20,571 nucleotides of DNA, from assembly GCA_034716535.1 (NCBI GenBank), contig JAYEJW010000660.1, forward strand, positions 1-20,571, written 5' to 3'. The notes under the pieces are model-generated. The model made no database searches. It worked only from the letters and a program-made list of their open reading frames with translations, and was not told the origin of the DNA. Source of the stretch: JAYEJW01 sp034716535 (GTDB lineage: Bacteria > Pseudomonadota > Gammaproteobacteria > Chromatiales > Chromatiaceae). Each line of letters begins with the position of its first letter. The stretch's first letter is position 1. Made by a program: the position numbers and the translations under genes. Below are positions 14,845-20,571 of the stretch, one piece after another.

Positions 14845-15711
14845 ATGACTAAGAGCATGACGGCCTTTGCCCGCGAGACCGATACGGGCGACGCCGGCGA
14901 ACTGACCTGGGAACTGCGGTCTGTCAATCACCGCTTCCTGGAGCCTTTCGTCCGTCTGCCGGAGGATCTGCGCGGGTTGGAGCCGGCGGTACGGGAGCGC
15001 GTCTCATCGCATCTGCGCCGCGGCAAGGTGGATTGCTCGTTGCGCTACGTGCCGGCCCCTGGGGTGGGCGGCAACCTTCGCGTGAACCGCAGCTATCTGG
15101 AACAGCTCCTGGCGGCAGGGGGGGAGGTGGGGGCCTTGGTGGGCCGTCCGGCAGAGCCCGATCCGTTTGATCTCCTGCGCTGGCCCGGCGTGTTGCAGGA
15201 GCAGGAGCTGGACCTCGGTCCCGTCAAGGAAAGGGCCCTGGGGCTCCTGGACAAGGCCCTGCGCTCCATGATCGCGACCCGCGGTCGCGAGGGCGAGCGG
15301 CTCGCGAGCCTGATCCGCGAGCGTTGCGACAAGCTTGCCGCGTGCGTAGCGGGGGTGCGGGAGCGAATGCCGCAGGTCATGACCGAGGTGCGCCGGCGGA
15401 TCCTGGATCGGCTGGCAGAGGTGCGGGCCGAGCTCGATCCAAGCCGGCTGGAGCAGGAGCTGGCGCTCTTGGCCCAGCGTCTGGACGTCGACGAGGAGAT
15501 GGACCGCATGGGTGCGCACGTCCAGGAGGTGCGGACGGTGCTTCAGTCCGACGAGCCCGTCGGCCGACGGCTGGACTTCCTCATGCAGGAGCTCAATCGC
15601 GAGGCGAACACCCTCGGCTCGAAGTCCGCCGACGTGGAGGTGACGCGCTTGGCGGTAGACATGAAGGTCCTGATCGAGCAGATGCGTGAGCAGGTACAGA
15701 ACATTGAGTGA
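14845..15711 (+). CDS. yicC: YicC/YloC family endoribonuclease
   Basis: A 288-residue protein, one residue longer than E. coli YicC. The N-terminal YicC domain starts MTKSMTAFARE and continues with WELRSVNHRFLEPFVRLPED (22-41). The C-terminal DUF1732 domain carries RLDVDEEMDRMGAHVQEV and, at the end, GRRLDFLMQELNREANTLGS followed by KSADVEVT. E. coli YicC has been reported to act as an endoribonuclease affecting small-RNA turnover; I infer a similar activity here from family membership only. The ATG at 14845 has GGAG five nt upstream. It is followed by gmk after 39 nt, a widely conserved pairing, and diverges from rph. Confidence 0.95.
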   Translation: MTKSMTAFARETDTGDAGELTWELRSVNHRFLEPFVRLPEDLRGLEPAVRERVSSHLRRGKVDCSLRYVPAPGVGGNLRVNRSYLEQLLAAGGEVGALVGRPAEPDPFDLLRWPGVLQEQELDLGPVKERALGLLDKALRSMIATRGREGERLASLIRERCDKLAACVAGVRERMPQVMTEVRRRILDRLAEVRAELDPSRLEQELALLAQRLDVDEEMDRMGAHVQEVRTVLQSDEPVGRRLDFLMQELNREANTLGSKSADVEVTRLAVDMKVLIEQMREQVQNIE

Positions 15712-15750
15712 TGAGGCGAGGTGCGCCCCGGCGGGCGACTCGGCAGGCCC

Positions 15751-16377
15751 ATGAGCAGTGGCATGCTCTTTATCGTCTCGGCACCCTCCGGGGCCGGAAA
15801 GACGACCCTGGTCAAGGCGCTGCTCGGGCGCGACCCGAGTCTGCGGCTGGCGATTTCCTTCACGACCCGCGCATCGCGCCCGGGTGAGCAGGACGGCGTC
15901 CACTACCATTTCGTCGATGCCTCGACCTTTTCGGGCATGATCGGTGCAGACGCCTTTCTCGAGCACGCACAGGTCTTCGGCAACCGGTACGGAACGGCGG
16001 AGTCGACGGTTCGAGCCGAGCTGGAGCGGGGTCGGGACCTGCTGCTGGAGATCGACTGGCAGGGCGCGCGGCAGGTGCGTGAGCGTTTTCCCGCGGCCGT
16101 GTCGATCTTCATCTTTCCGCCCTCGGCGTCTGCGCTCGAAGAGCGGCTGCGCGGACGCGGTCAGGACAGTGAGGAAGTCATCGCCGGGCGCATGGCGAGG
16201 GCACGGACGGAGATGTCTCATTACAGGGAGTACGATTACCTGGTGGTCAACGATGTCTTCGAGGACGCGCTTGCCGAGCTGGCCTGCGTTGTAAGCGCCG
16301 AGCGCCTTCGCCGGGAGCATTGCGAGGGGAGGCTGAAGGCGGTGCTGACAGAGCTCCTCGCCGCCGACGGGTCTTGA
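15751..16377 (+). CDS. gmk: Guanylate kinase
   Basis: Gmk phosphorylates GMP to GDP with ATP, an essential step in guanine nucleotide synthesis and the source of GTP used by SpoT-type enzymes. The 208-residue product has the P-loop APSGAGKT (11-18), the GMP-binding SFTTRASRPGEQDGVHYHF (36-54), HAQVFGNRYGTAEST, the Walker-B-like LLLEIDWQGARQVR and the lid region RLRGRGQDSEEVIAGRM. I chose the ATG at 15751, which gives a family-standard N-terminus (MSSGMLFIVSAPSG); a GTG at 15721 would add ten residues. The ribosome binding site is weak (GGCAGGCCC). It sits 39 nt after yicC and is separated from rpoZ by 259 nt containing likely promoters. Confidence 0.97.
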   Translation: MSSGMLFIVSAPSGAGKTTLVKALLGRDPSLRLAISFTTRASRPGEQDGVHYHFVDASTFSGMIGADAFLEHAQVFGNRYGTAESTVRAELERGRDLLLEIDWQGARQVRERFPAAVSIFIFPPSASALEERLRGRGQDSEEVIAGRMARARTEMSHYREYDYLVVNDVFEDALAELACVVSAERLRREHCEGRLKAVLTELLAADGS

Positions 16378-16454
16378 GCGCAGCCGAAATGGGGGGTGAT
16401 GGGCTCTGGCGGCCTTGGCGGGGATCATGCGTCTCCCGGGTGCCTCGTTGATTT

Positions 16455-16463
16455 TGATACACT
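16455..16463 (+). promoter_or_regulatory. Candidate extended -10 promoter upstream of rpoZ
   Basis: TGATACACT fits the extended -10 form TGnTAnnnT and lies in an AT-rich patch (about 16447-16470) within the 259-nt gmk-rpoZ spacer. No standard -35 box is visible, which is tolerated by extended -10 promoters. It would drive rpoZ-spoT with a leader of about 165 nt. Confidence 0.4.
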
Positions 16464-16536
16464 AAAACATTGTCGCGCGGAGATTGGTTCGGGCCTACCT
16501 CTCCCCGGAGGCCGTTTTTCTTAGCGCAGAGTACCG

Positions 16537-16564
16537 TTGCGCGCCCCCGAACCCTATCTACACT
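16537..16564 (+). promoter_or_regulatory. Candidate sigma-70 promoter for rpoZ-spoT
   Basis: TTGCGC (16537-16542) and TACACT (16559-16564) are separated by 16 nt, an acceptable though slightly short spacing. The site lies 72 nt before the rpoZ start. Each hexamer matches its consensus only partly, so this competes with the extended -10 site further upstream. Confidence 0.35.
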
Positions 16565-16636
16565 TTATGACATTGAGGAGTCGGCGCTTGCCCCGCGTCG
16601 TCACGACTGCTCAACAACTGGCTGGAGCGAAAGCAC

Positions 16637-16924
16637 ATGGCACGCATTACCGTCGAGGACTGCCTCGAACACGTGGACAACCGTTTCGATCTCGTCCTGC
16701 TCGCGACCAGACGGGCCCGACAGCTAACCGGCGGTGTGGAACCGCTGCTGCCCTGGCAGAATGACAAGGCGACCGTCATGGCGCTGCGTGAGATCGCTGC
16801 GGGTGTCCTCGGGCCGGAGTCCCTGGAGGCCGCCGAGCAAGAAGAGGAAGACGCAACCAAGACCCTGGAGCAGGCCCTCGCGGAGGAGCTGGCGGCGGAT
16901 CTCCAGCCCGATAGCCGGGAATAG
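16637..16924 (+). CDS. rpoZ: DNA-directed RNA polymerase omega subunit
   Basis: Omega helps fold and recruit the beta-prime subunit of RNA polymerase and forms part of a ppGpp-binding site in proteobacteria. The 95-residue product begins MARITVEDCLEHVDNRFDLV, closely matching the omega N-terminus. LATRRARQLTGG and the helix NDKATVMALREIAAGVL follow. The acidic C-terminal tail (from about 66) is variable in the family. The ATG at 16637 has GGAG nine nt upstream. It is followed by spoT, 89 nt later with the start I chose, in the classic gmk-rpoZ-spoT order, so the gene for a ppGpp-responsive subunit lies next to the gene for the enzyme that makes and degrades ppGpp. Confidence 0.97.
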   Translation: MARITVEDCLEHVDNRFDLVLLATRRARQLTGGVEPLLPWQNDKATVMALREIAAGVLGPESLEAAEQEEEDATKTLEQALAEELAADLQPDSRE

Positions 16925-17013
16925 GCGGCAACATCCGTCAAGTATAGCGGTGGACGCCCGATCGACGACAGTGAGACCCTGTGGGGGACCGCCCTAAACG
17001 ACGGCACTCAGAT

Positions 17014-19194
17014 ATGGCCGCAGCCGCTCCCCCCCTTCTGGCGCCGTTTGAGGAGATGGCGGACAAGCCGCGTTTCCTGGTCAGCGATCTGTGCGCTGAT
17101 CTCGAATCCTACCTGACAACGGACCAGATCCGCGAAGTCTACCGGGCCTATCTGTTCGGTGCAGAAGCCCATGAGGGCCAGCGGAGAAAGTCCGGCGAGC
17201 CCTACATCTACCACCCCATTGCCGTGGCCCGTATCTTGGCGGAGATGCGCATGGACCACAAGTGTCTGATGGCGGCCGTTCTGCACGACGTGATCGAGGA
17301 CACGCCGACGGCGAAGGAGCAGCTTGCCACGGTCTTCGATCAGGAGATCGCGGACCTCGTGGACGGCGTCAGCAAGCTGACCCAGATCGACTTCAAGTCC
17401 CGGGCAGAGGCCCAGGCCGCCAGTTTCCGCAAGATGATGCTGGCCATGACCAGAGACATTCGGGTCATCCTGATCAAGCTCGCGGACCGGCTGCACAATA
17501 TGCGCACCCTCGGCGTCATGGCCCCCGAGAAGTGCCGGCGGGTGTCGCGCGAGACCCTCGAGATCTACGCTCCCATCGCCAACCGCCTCGGGATCAACAG
17601 CGTCCGCCTGGAGCTCGAGGATCTCGGTTTCGCCCACTATTGGCCGTGGCGCCACAGCATCCTACAGCGAGCCGTGAAACGGGCACGTGGTGCGCGCAGT
17701 GAGCTGGTGGCGAACGTGGAGACCGCGTTGGCGGAGCGTCTGCATCAAGAGGGGATCCCGGGCAAGGTGGCCGGTCGCCAGAAGCACCTCTACAGCATCT
17801 ACCGCAAGATGCGCGACAAGGCGCTTGCATTCTCCGAGGTGGTCGACGTCTTCGCGTTTCGTGTCATCGTCGACCGGGTGGATACCTGTTACCGTGTTCT
17901 CGGTCTGGTGCACAATCTCTACAAGCCGGTGCCGGGCCGTTTCAAGGACTACATCGCCATCCCCAAGTCGAACGGCTACCAGTCCCTGCACACGGTTCTA
18001 TTCGGGCCCCAGGGCGTACCCATCGAGATCCAGATTCGCACCGAGGATATGCAGCGTATCGCCGAGGCCGGCATCGCCTCGCACTGGATGTACAAGTCTG
18101 GGAGCGGCGACGGAGGCAGTCACAAGGCGCTGGCGGCGGACTGGCTCCAGAACCTGCTGGAGATGCAGCGCGGATCGGGGGATTCGGTGGAGTTCCTGGA
18201 GCATGTCAAGGTCGACCTGTTTCCCGACGAGGTCTACGTGTTTACTCCGCGCGGGCGAATCATGGTCCTCCCAAAGCGGGCTACGGTGGTGGATTTCGCT
18301 TACGCCATCCACTCGGACGTGGGCAACACATGCGTCGCGGGGCGCATCGACCGCCGTCTTGCGCCCCTGCGCACCGTTCTGCACAGTGGCCAGACGGTCG
18401 AGATAATCAACGCGCCGGGGGCGGTACCGAATCCCGCATGGCTCAACTTCGTGGTGACCGGCAAAGCCCGGGCGAACGTGCGCGCCTGCCTCAAGAGTTT
18501 GCAGCGAAAGGAGGCGGAGACCCTGGGCCGGCGCCTGATCGATGCCGAGCTGGCCGCGTACGACACCGATTTTCCGAGCTTACCGGGGGAGCGCCTAGAC
18601 TCCTATCTGGCGCATACCAAGCTGGATGGTCCCCAGGCGCTCCTCGCGGAGATCGGACTCGGGAATCGGATGCCGGCACTGGTGGCGCGTCGTTTGATGG
18701 CGGAGGGAGAGAGCGGAAGCGAGGGCGGGCAGGAGGCGGCCGGGCGCGCCGAGCGCCTCGCCATCAAGGGCACGGAGGGCATGGTGGTCGCATACGCCCG
18801 CTGTTGTCGTCCCATCCCGGGCGACGACATCGTCGGCCTGTTCACCCCCGGCAAGGGGATCGTCGTTCACCGCCAGGAATGCCGCAATATCGGTGACTTT
18901 CAAAGCCGTCAGGACGAGTGGGTCGACGCGGAATGGGCAAACGATCCCGGCGCCGACTTCTCCACGGGAATCCGGGTTGATGTGGACAATCGTCGCGGTG
19001 CACTGGCGACGGTGGCCGCCGCCATCGCCGAAATGGGATCCAACATCGAGAACGTCCAATCCCGCGAGAAGGACGGGGCGACATCGAGCCTGGATTTCCT
19101 CCTCACCGTGCACAGTCGCCAGCACTTGGCGTTGATCATGCGTCGCCTACGCCAGATTCCGCTGGTTATGCGCATCTATCGAGTTCCCCGATAA
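17014..19194 (+). CDS. spoT: Bifunctional (p)ppGpp synthetase/hydrolase SpoT/RelA
   Basis: This 726-residue enzyme has the full long RSH layout. The HD hydrolase comes first, with its metal ligands in YIYHPIA (H67), LHDVIEDT (H91, D92) and LADRLHN (D158). The synthetase domain shows GRQKHLYSIYRKM (254-266), VVDVFAFRVIV (D278), the RFKD motif (309-312) typical of bifunctional enzymes, GYQSLHT (321-327) and IEIQIRT (E338). A TGS domain follows (EVYVFTPRGRIMVLP, 406-420), then the zinc-finger/RIS segment YARCCRPIPGDD (594-605), and a C-terminal ACT domain (IRVDVDNRRGALATVAAAI, 653-671). Both active sites look intact, so synthesis and hydrolysis are expected. The start is ambiguous: GTG 16981, ATG 17014 and ATG 17056 are all in frame and none has a good ribosome binding site. 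I chose 17014 by resemblance to relatives. Confidence 0.95.
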   Translation: MAAAAPPLLAPFEEMADKPRFLVSDLCADLESYLTTDQIREVYRAYLFGAEAHEGQRRKSGEPYIYHPIAVARILAEMRMDHKCLMAAVLHDVIEDTPTAKEQLATVFDQEIADLVDGVSKLTQIDFKSRAEAQAASFRKMMLAMTRDIRVILIKLADRLHNMRTLGVMAPEKCRRVSRETLEIYAPIANRLGINSVRLELEDLGFAHYWPWRHSILQRAVKRARGARSELVANVETALAERLHQEGIPGKVAGRQKHLYSIYRKMRDKALAFSEVVDVFAFRVIVDRVDTCYRVLGLVHNLYKPVPGRFKDYIAIPKSNGYQSLHTVLFGPQGVPIEIQIRTEDMQRIAEAGIASHWMYKSGSGDGGSHKALAADWLQNLLEMQRGSGDSVEFLEHVKVDLFPDEVYVFTPRGRIMVLPKRATVVDFAYAIHSDVGNTCVAGRIDRRLAPLRTVLHSGQTVEIINAPGAVPNPAWLNFVVTGKARANVRACLKSLQRKEAETLGRRLIDAELAAYDTDFPSLPGERLDSYLAHTKLDGPQALLAEIGLGNRMPALVARRLMAEGESGSEGGQEAAGRAERLAIKGTEGMVVAYARCCRPIPGDDIVGLFTPGKGIVVHRQECRNIGDFQSRQDEWVDAEWANDPGADFSTGIRVDVDNRRGALATVAAAIAEMGSNIENVQSREKDGATSSLDFLLTVHSRQHLALIMRRLRQIPLVMRIYRVPR

Positions 19195-19397
19195 CAGCGG
19201 TTCACCGGTGTCGAGAAGGGCAGAGGGGTGCACTTGCTCTGTTGTCTGTGCCTGTCTGGGAGAACGCCGCGTCGTGGGGACGGAGCGATCAACCGGGCTT
19301 GCATTACAGGACCTCAGCCGCATGTTGTTTCTACGTTTTGGCGCTTTGCGGGGTTTCCGGCGGGCCGCTGAGGTATTGCAGGCAAACAGGAAGCTCG

Positions 19398-19814
19398 ATG
19401 AGTGAATTGACCCTCGACGAACGACTGGCGCTGACGCGCCGCACCATGAATTTGCTCGAAAACTGGGGGCTTGGCGCAAGGGATATCGTCACCATCCTCA
19501 GCCTACCGGCCACGGTCAAGATCCGCTCCGTTGCCCGCTTCCGCGAGGATGAGCCCTTTCCGGACGAGCCCGAGGTCAACCGCCGGGTGAGCTACCTGAT
19601 GCGCATCGAGGAGGCGCTGCACACCTACTTTCCCCGCAATCCGGAGATGCGCAACCTTTGGGTAAAACGGGGCAACAAGCGGTTTGGCAAACAGGCCCCC
19701 GTCGCCCTGATGGTGGCGAGCGGTGAGAGAGGGATGGTCTCCGTGCTCTCCCACCTCGACTGTACCTTCGCCTGGGACATGACCGGCTCGAAGACCGAGT
19801 ACAGCCAGCGCTGA
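19398..19814 (+). CDS. MbcA/ParS/Xre-type antitoxin-like protein (DUF2384 toxin-binding domain)
   Basis: The 138-residue protein has an N-terminal helical region that may be a divergent HTH (LENWGLGARDIVTILSLPAT, 20-39). Its C-terminal domain resembles the MbcA/ParS/Xre antitoxin toxin-binding domain: NPEMRNLWVKRGNKRFGKQA (81-100), PVALMVASGERGMVSVLSHL (101-120) and DCTFAWD. Such proteins normally neutralise a RES-domain toxin encoded just downstream and repress their operon. No RES toxin follows here: after the stop come ~108 nt of non-coding DNA and then a repeat. It may therefore be an orphan antitoxin or regulator. The ATG at 19398 is preceded by CAGGAAGCTCG; the frame is open further upstream, but that part is not antitoxin-like. 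It lies 203 nt after spoT with no clear promoter visible. Confidence 0.75.
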   Translation: MSELTLDERLALTRRTMNLLENWGLGARDIVTILSLPATVKIRSVARFREDEPFPDEPEVNRRVSYLMRIEEALHTYFPRNPEMRNLWVKRGNKRFGKQAPVALMVASGERGMVSVLSHLDCTFAWDMTGSKTEYSQR

Positions 19815-19922
19815 TGATCCCCCGTGACGGCGGCGCGACTCAGCGGAAGATTATCTCTAATTTTAGGTCGATCTCTAGGATTTTCCGGGTTAGGTACAGC
19901 CGCTTGCGAACGTCGAAGCTGG

Positions 19923-20038
19923 TAGGTCGGGTTAGCGAAGCGTAACCCGACGCGCGAAGCGGAAAACGTCGGGTTAAGGCCCGCATCGGGCGCAACGCAA
20001 TCGATCGGTCGTGTCCCAGGCGCGTCCAACCCGACCCA
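19923..20038. repeat. MITE-like palindromic repeat (TAGGTCGGGTTAGCG family)
   Basis: The ends are imperfect inverted repeats: TAGGTCGGGTT at 19923-19933 and AACCCGACCCA at 20028-20038 (10 of 11 match). The left end also forms a strong hairpin, GTCGGGTTA (19926-19934), 8-nt loop, TAACCCGAC (19943-19951), and another GTCGGGTTA occurs at 19968-19976. From memory, the string GTAGGTCGGGTTAGCG with its inverted partner is a common intergenic repeat in proteobacteria; here it seems to be one small non-coding, transposon-like or REP-like unit. I see no target-site duplication. Its right end touches the remnant toxin frame. Confidence 0.6.
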
Positions 20039-20128
20039 CGATTGATCTATGCCAAGAGCGCGCGGCAAAACCTACCAGCCCATGTGCGGAATGCCGCCAG
20101 GGAGATGCTGGAAAATGCCAAAGACTGA
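20039..20128 (+). pseudogene. C-terminal remnant of a RelE/HigB-type toxin gene
   Basis: From 20039 to the TGA at 20126-20128 one frame reads RLIYAKSARQNLPAHV, then RNAAREMLENAKD and stop. This resembles the C-terminal tail of RelE/HigB-type toxins, where a YAK segment is followed by a terminal helix. There is no start codon or toxin-like sequence upstream, because the palindromic repeat occupies 19923-20038. Its stop codon overlaps the antitoxin start at 20115 by 14 nt, as in many toxin-antitoxin pairs. The family call rests on only 29 residues and on the neighbouring antitoxin-like frame. Confidence 0.45.
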
Positions 20129-20335
20129 AGAAGAGCTCCTTGAACGGGACGCCGGAAGGGAAATCGGCGCCGAGCTGCTCGAGTCCTTCCGCGAGATACA
20201 GGCCGGTGAGAGCGGGGGGCCGTGCACAGCCCGGTTGCCATTGCCCGCCATCGAGTGGAGATGTCCCATTTCGGCGTTCACTTGGCGACAGTAGGACGAA
20301 TAGTCCGTACGGCAATGCAACAATGCGAGAACTGA
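20115..20335 (+). pseudogene. Frameshifted HigA/Xre-like antitoxin gene
   Basis: The ATG at 20115 opens MPKTEEELLERDAGREIGAE, then LLESFREIQAGESGG. This closely resembles the N-terminus of HigA-type HTH antitoxins (K.EEELL.RD..R.IGAELL.S.RE..AG). The frame then turns into unrelated sequence. Continuity is regained in the frame beginning at 20222: VHSPVAIARHRVEMSHFGV, then HLATVGRIVRTAMQQCEN and stop at 20333-20335. This resembles the usual VHSP..ARHKVGLSQ..FA..LGVS.RT.Q.WE pattern but is decayed. The shift falls at the six-G run 20214-20219. Both the frameshift and the eroded HTH argue that it is dead. The tail that normally follows the HTH (GRR.P.G) is missing. Confidence 0.6.
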
Positions 20336-20365
20336 CCATATGCTCGCGATGAGGTTTGGTGGTCT

Positions 20366-20411
20366 GGCCCCGGTTTCCGTGGCCCCGGTTTCCGCGGGCC
20401 CCGGTTTCCGC
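20366..20411. repeat. Three 15-bp direct repeats
   Basis: GGCCCCGGTTTCCG plus T or C occurs at 20366-20380, 20381-20395 and 20397-20411, with spacers of 0 and 1 nt. The copies are identical except for the last base of the first. The array marks the junction between GC-rich DNA and the ~40% GC tail. It is too short and too closely spaced for a CRISPR; a slippage-generated tandem repeat or a short iteron-like site are alternatives. Confidence 0.75.
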
Positions 20412-20571
20412 GCTGTGATGCGATTGAATTTCCTATACTTATAAATCTGAAGTTTTGTACTTTTTGGGGCGTTAGAATATTAGCCACCACCAATAGGCGC
20501 GCTATATTAGCATTCCCTGAATAACCATTGCGCAATGGGTTTCATTAACCGTGATGGCTGGTTTATTCAAT
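20412..20571. other. AT-rich non-coding tail at the window end
   Basis: From 20411 to the end, 64 of 161 bases are G or C (about 40%), clearly below the rest of the window. No gene is recognisable on either strand. TTGTAC (about 20454) and TATTAG (about 20477), 17 nt apart, could be a weak plus-strand promoter pointing out of the window. The drop in GC suggests the edge of acquired DNA. Confidence 0.5.
20525..20538. repeat. 14-bp perfect palindrome
   Basis: CCATTGCGCAATGG is its own reverse complement. It is flanked by an imperfect inverted pair, TGAATAACC (about 20518-20526) and GGTTTATTCA (20560-20569), which differ by one inserted base. The arrangement may be an operator or part of a mobile-element end cut by the window boundary. 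Confidence 0.5.

Noticed and set aside
15004..16428. 474-codon open frame on the minus strand across yicC and gmk
   Set aside because: It is antisense to two well-recognised genes and its translation is His/Arg/Gln-rich low-quality sequence, as expected for a shadow frame in GC-rich DNA.
19815..19922. Hidden RES-type toxin gene after the antitoxin-like gene
   Set aside because: The ~108 nt contain no sustained frame with a recognisable domain and are far too short for a RES toxin.
20366..20411. CRISPR-like array
   Set aside because: The units are 15 bp and adjacent, with no unique spacers and no cas genes in the window.
20278..20535. 85-codon minus-strand frame over the tandem repeats
   Set aside because: It crosses the repeats, which encode repeated Pro-Arg-Lys, and the GC break; no family is recognisable and no good start signal is visible.

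Overview
The window looks like a 20.6-kb piece of a high-GC gammaproteobacterial chromosome. The gene sets radC | coaBC-dut-algC-argB, rph-rdgB-yggS-proC-yggT-yggU and yicC-gmk-rpoZ-spoT are, from memory, typical of Pseudomonas and of Chromatiales-type purple sulfur bacteria. The long AlgC with a membrane-anchored N-terminal half and the DUF4124 and DUF4426 proteins fit the same group. The exact genus cannot be read from the sequence. Almost all of it is core housekeeping; the accessory material is confined to the last ~1.2 kb.

Layout. 7-681: radC, minus strand, divergent from coaBC. 829-6284: a plus-strand run coaBC-dut-algC-argB (coenzyme A, dUTP removal, hexose phosphate mutase, arginine). 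6281-7616: minus-strand DUF4124 protein and pyrE; the DUF4124 gene converges on argB so tightly that both stop codons use one CTAG. 7797-9886: a plus-strand pair, an AmpG-like MFS permease and a TauE/SafE (DsbD_2-like) membrane protein, overlapping by 4 nt. 14502-9945 (minus): rph, rdgB, yggS, proC, yggT, yggU and, after a 249-nt gap, DUF4426. rdgB/yggS, proC/yggT and yggT/yggU each overlap by 4 nt, so this reads as one translationally coupled operon. 14845-19194: plus-strand yicC, gmk, rpoZ, spoT, linking GMP kinase, RNA polymerase omega and (p)ppGpp metabolism. 19398-19814: a stand-alone MbcA/ParS/Xre-type antitoxin-like protein.

Right end. A ~116-bp palindromic, MITE-like repeat (19923-20038) abuts the in-frame C-terminal tail of what looks like a RelE/HigB-type toxin. 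That tail overlaps the start of a HigA-like antitoxin gene which is frameshifted after ~35 codons and has a decayed HTH. Beyond it lie three 15-bp tandem repeats, then a stretch of about 40% GC (64 of 161 bases by hand count) with a 14-bp perfect palindrome. This is probably the edge of an accessory region continuing outside the window.

I found no convincing new multi-gene system. The points most worth checking are the decayed toxin-antitoxin locus and the repeat beside it, the orphan antitoxin-like gene next to spoT, the yggU-DUF4426 gap where relatives may carry metXW, and an unusual conserved-motif substitution in ProC.
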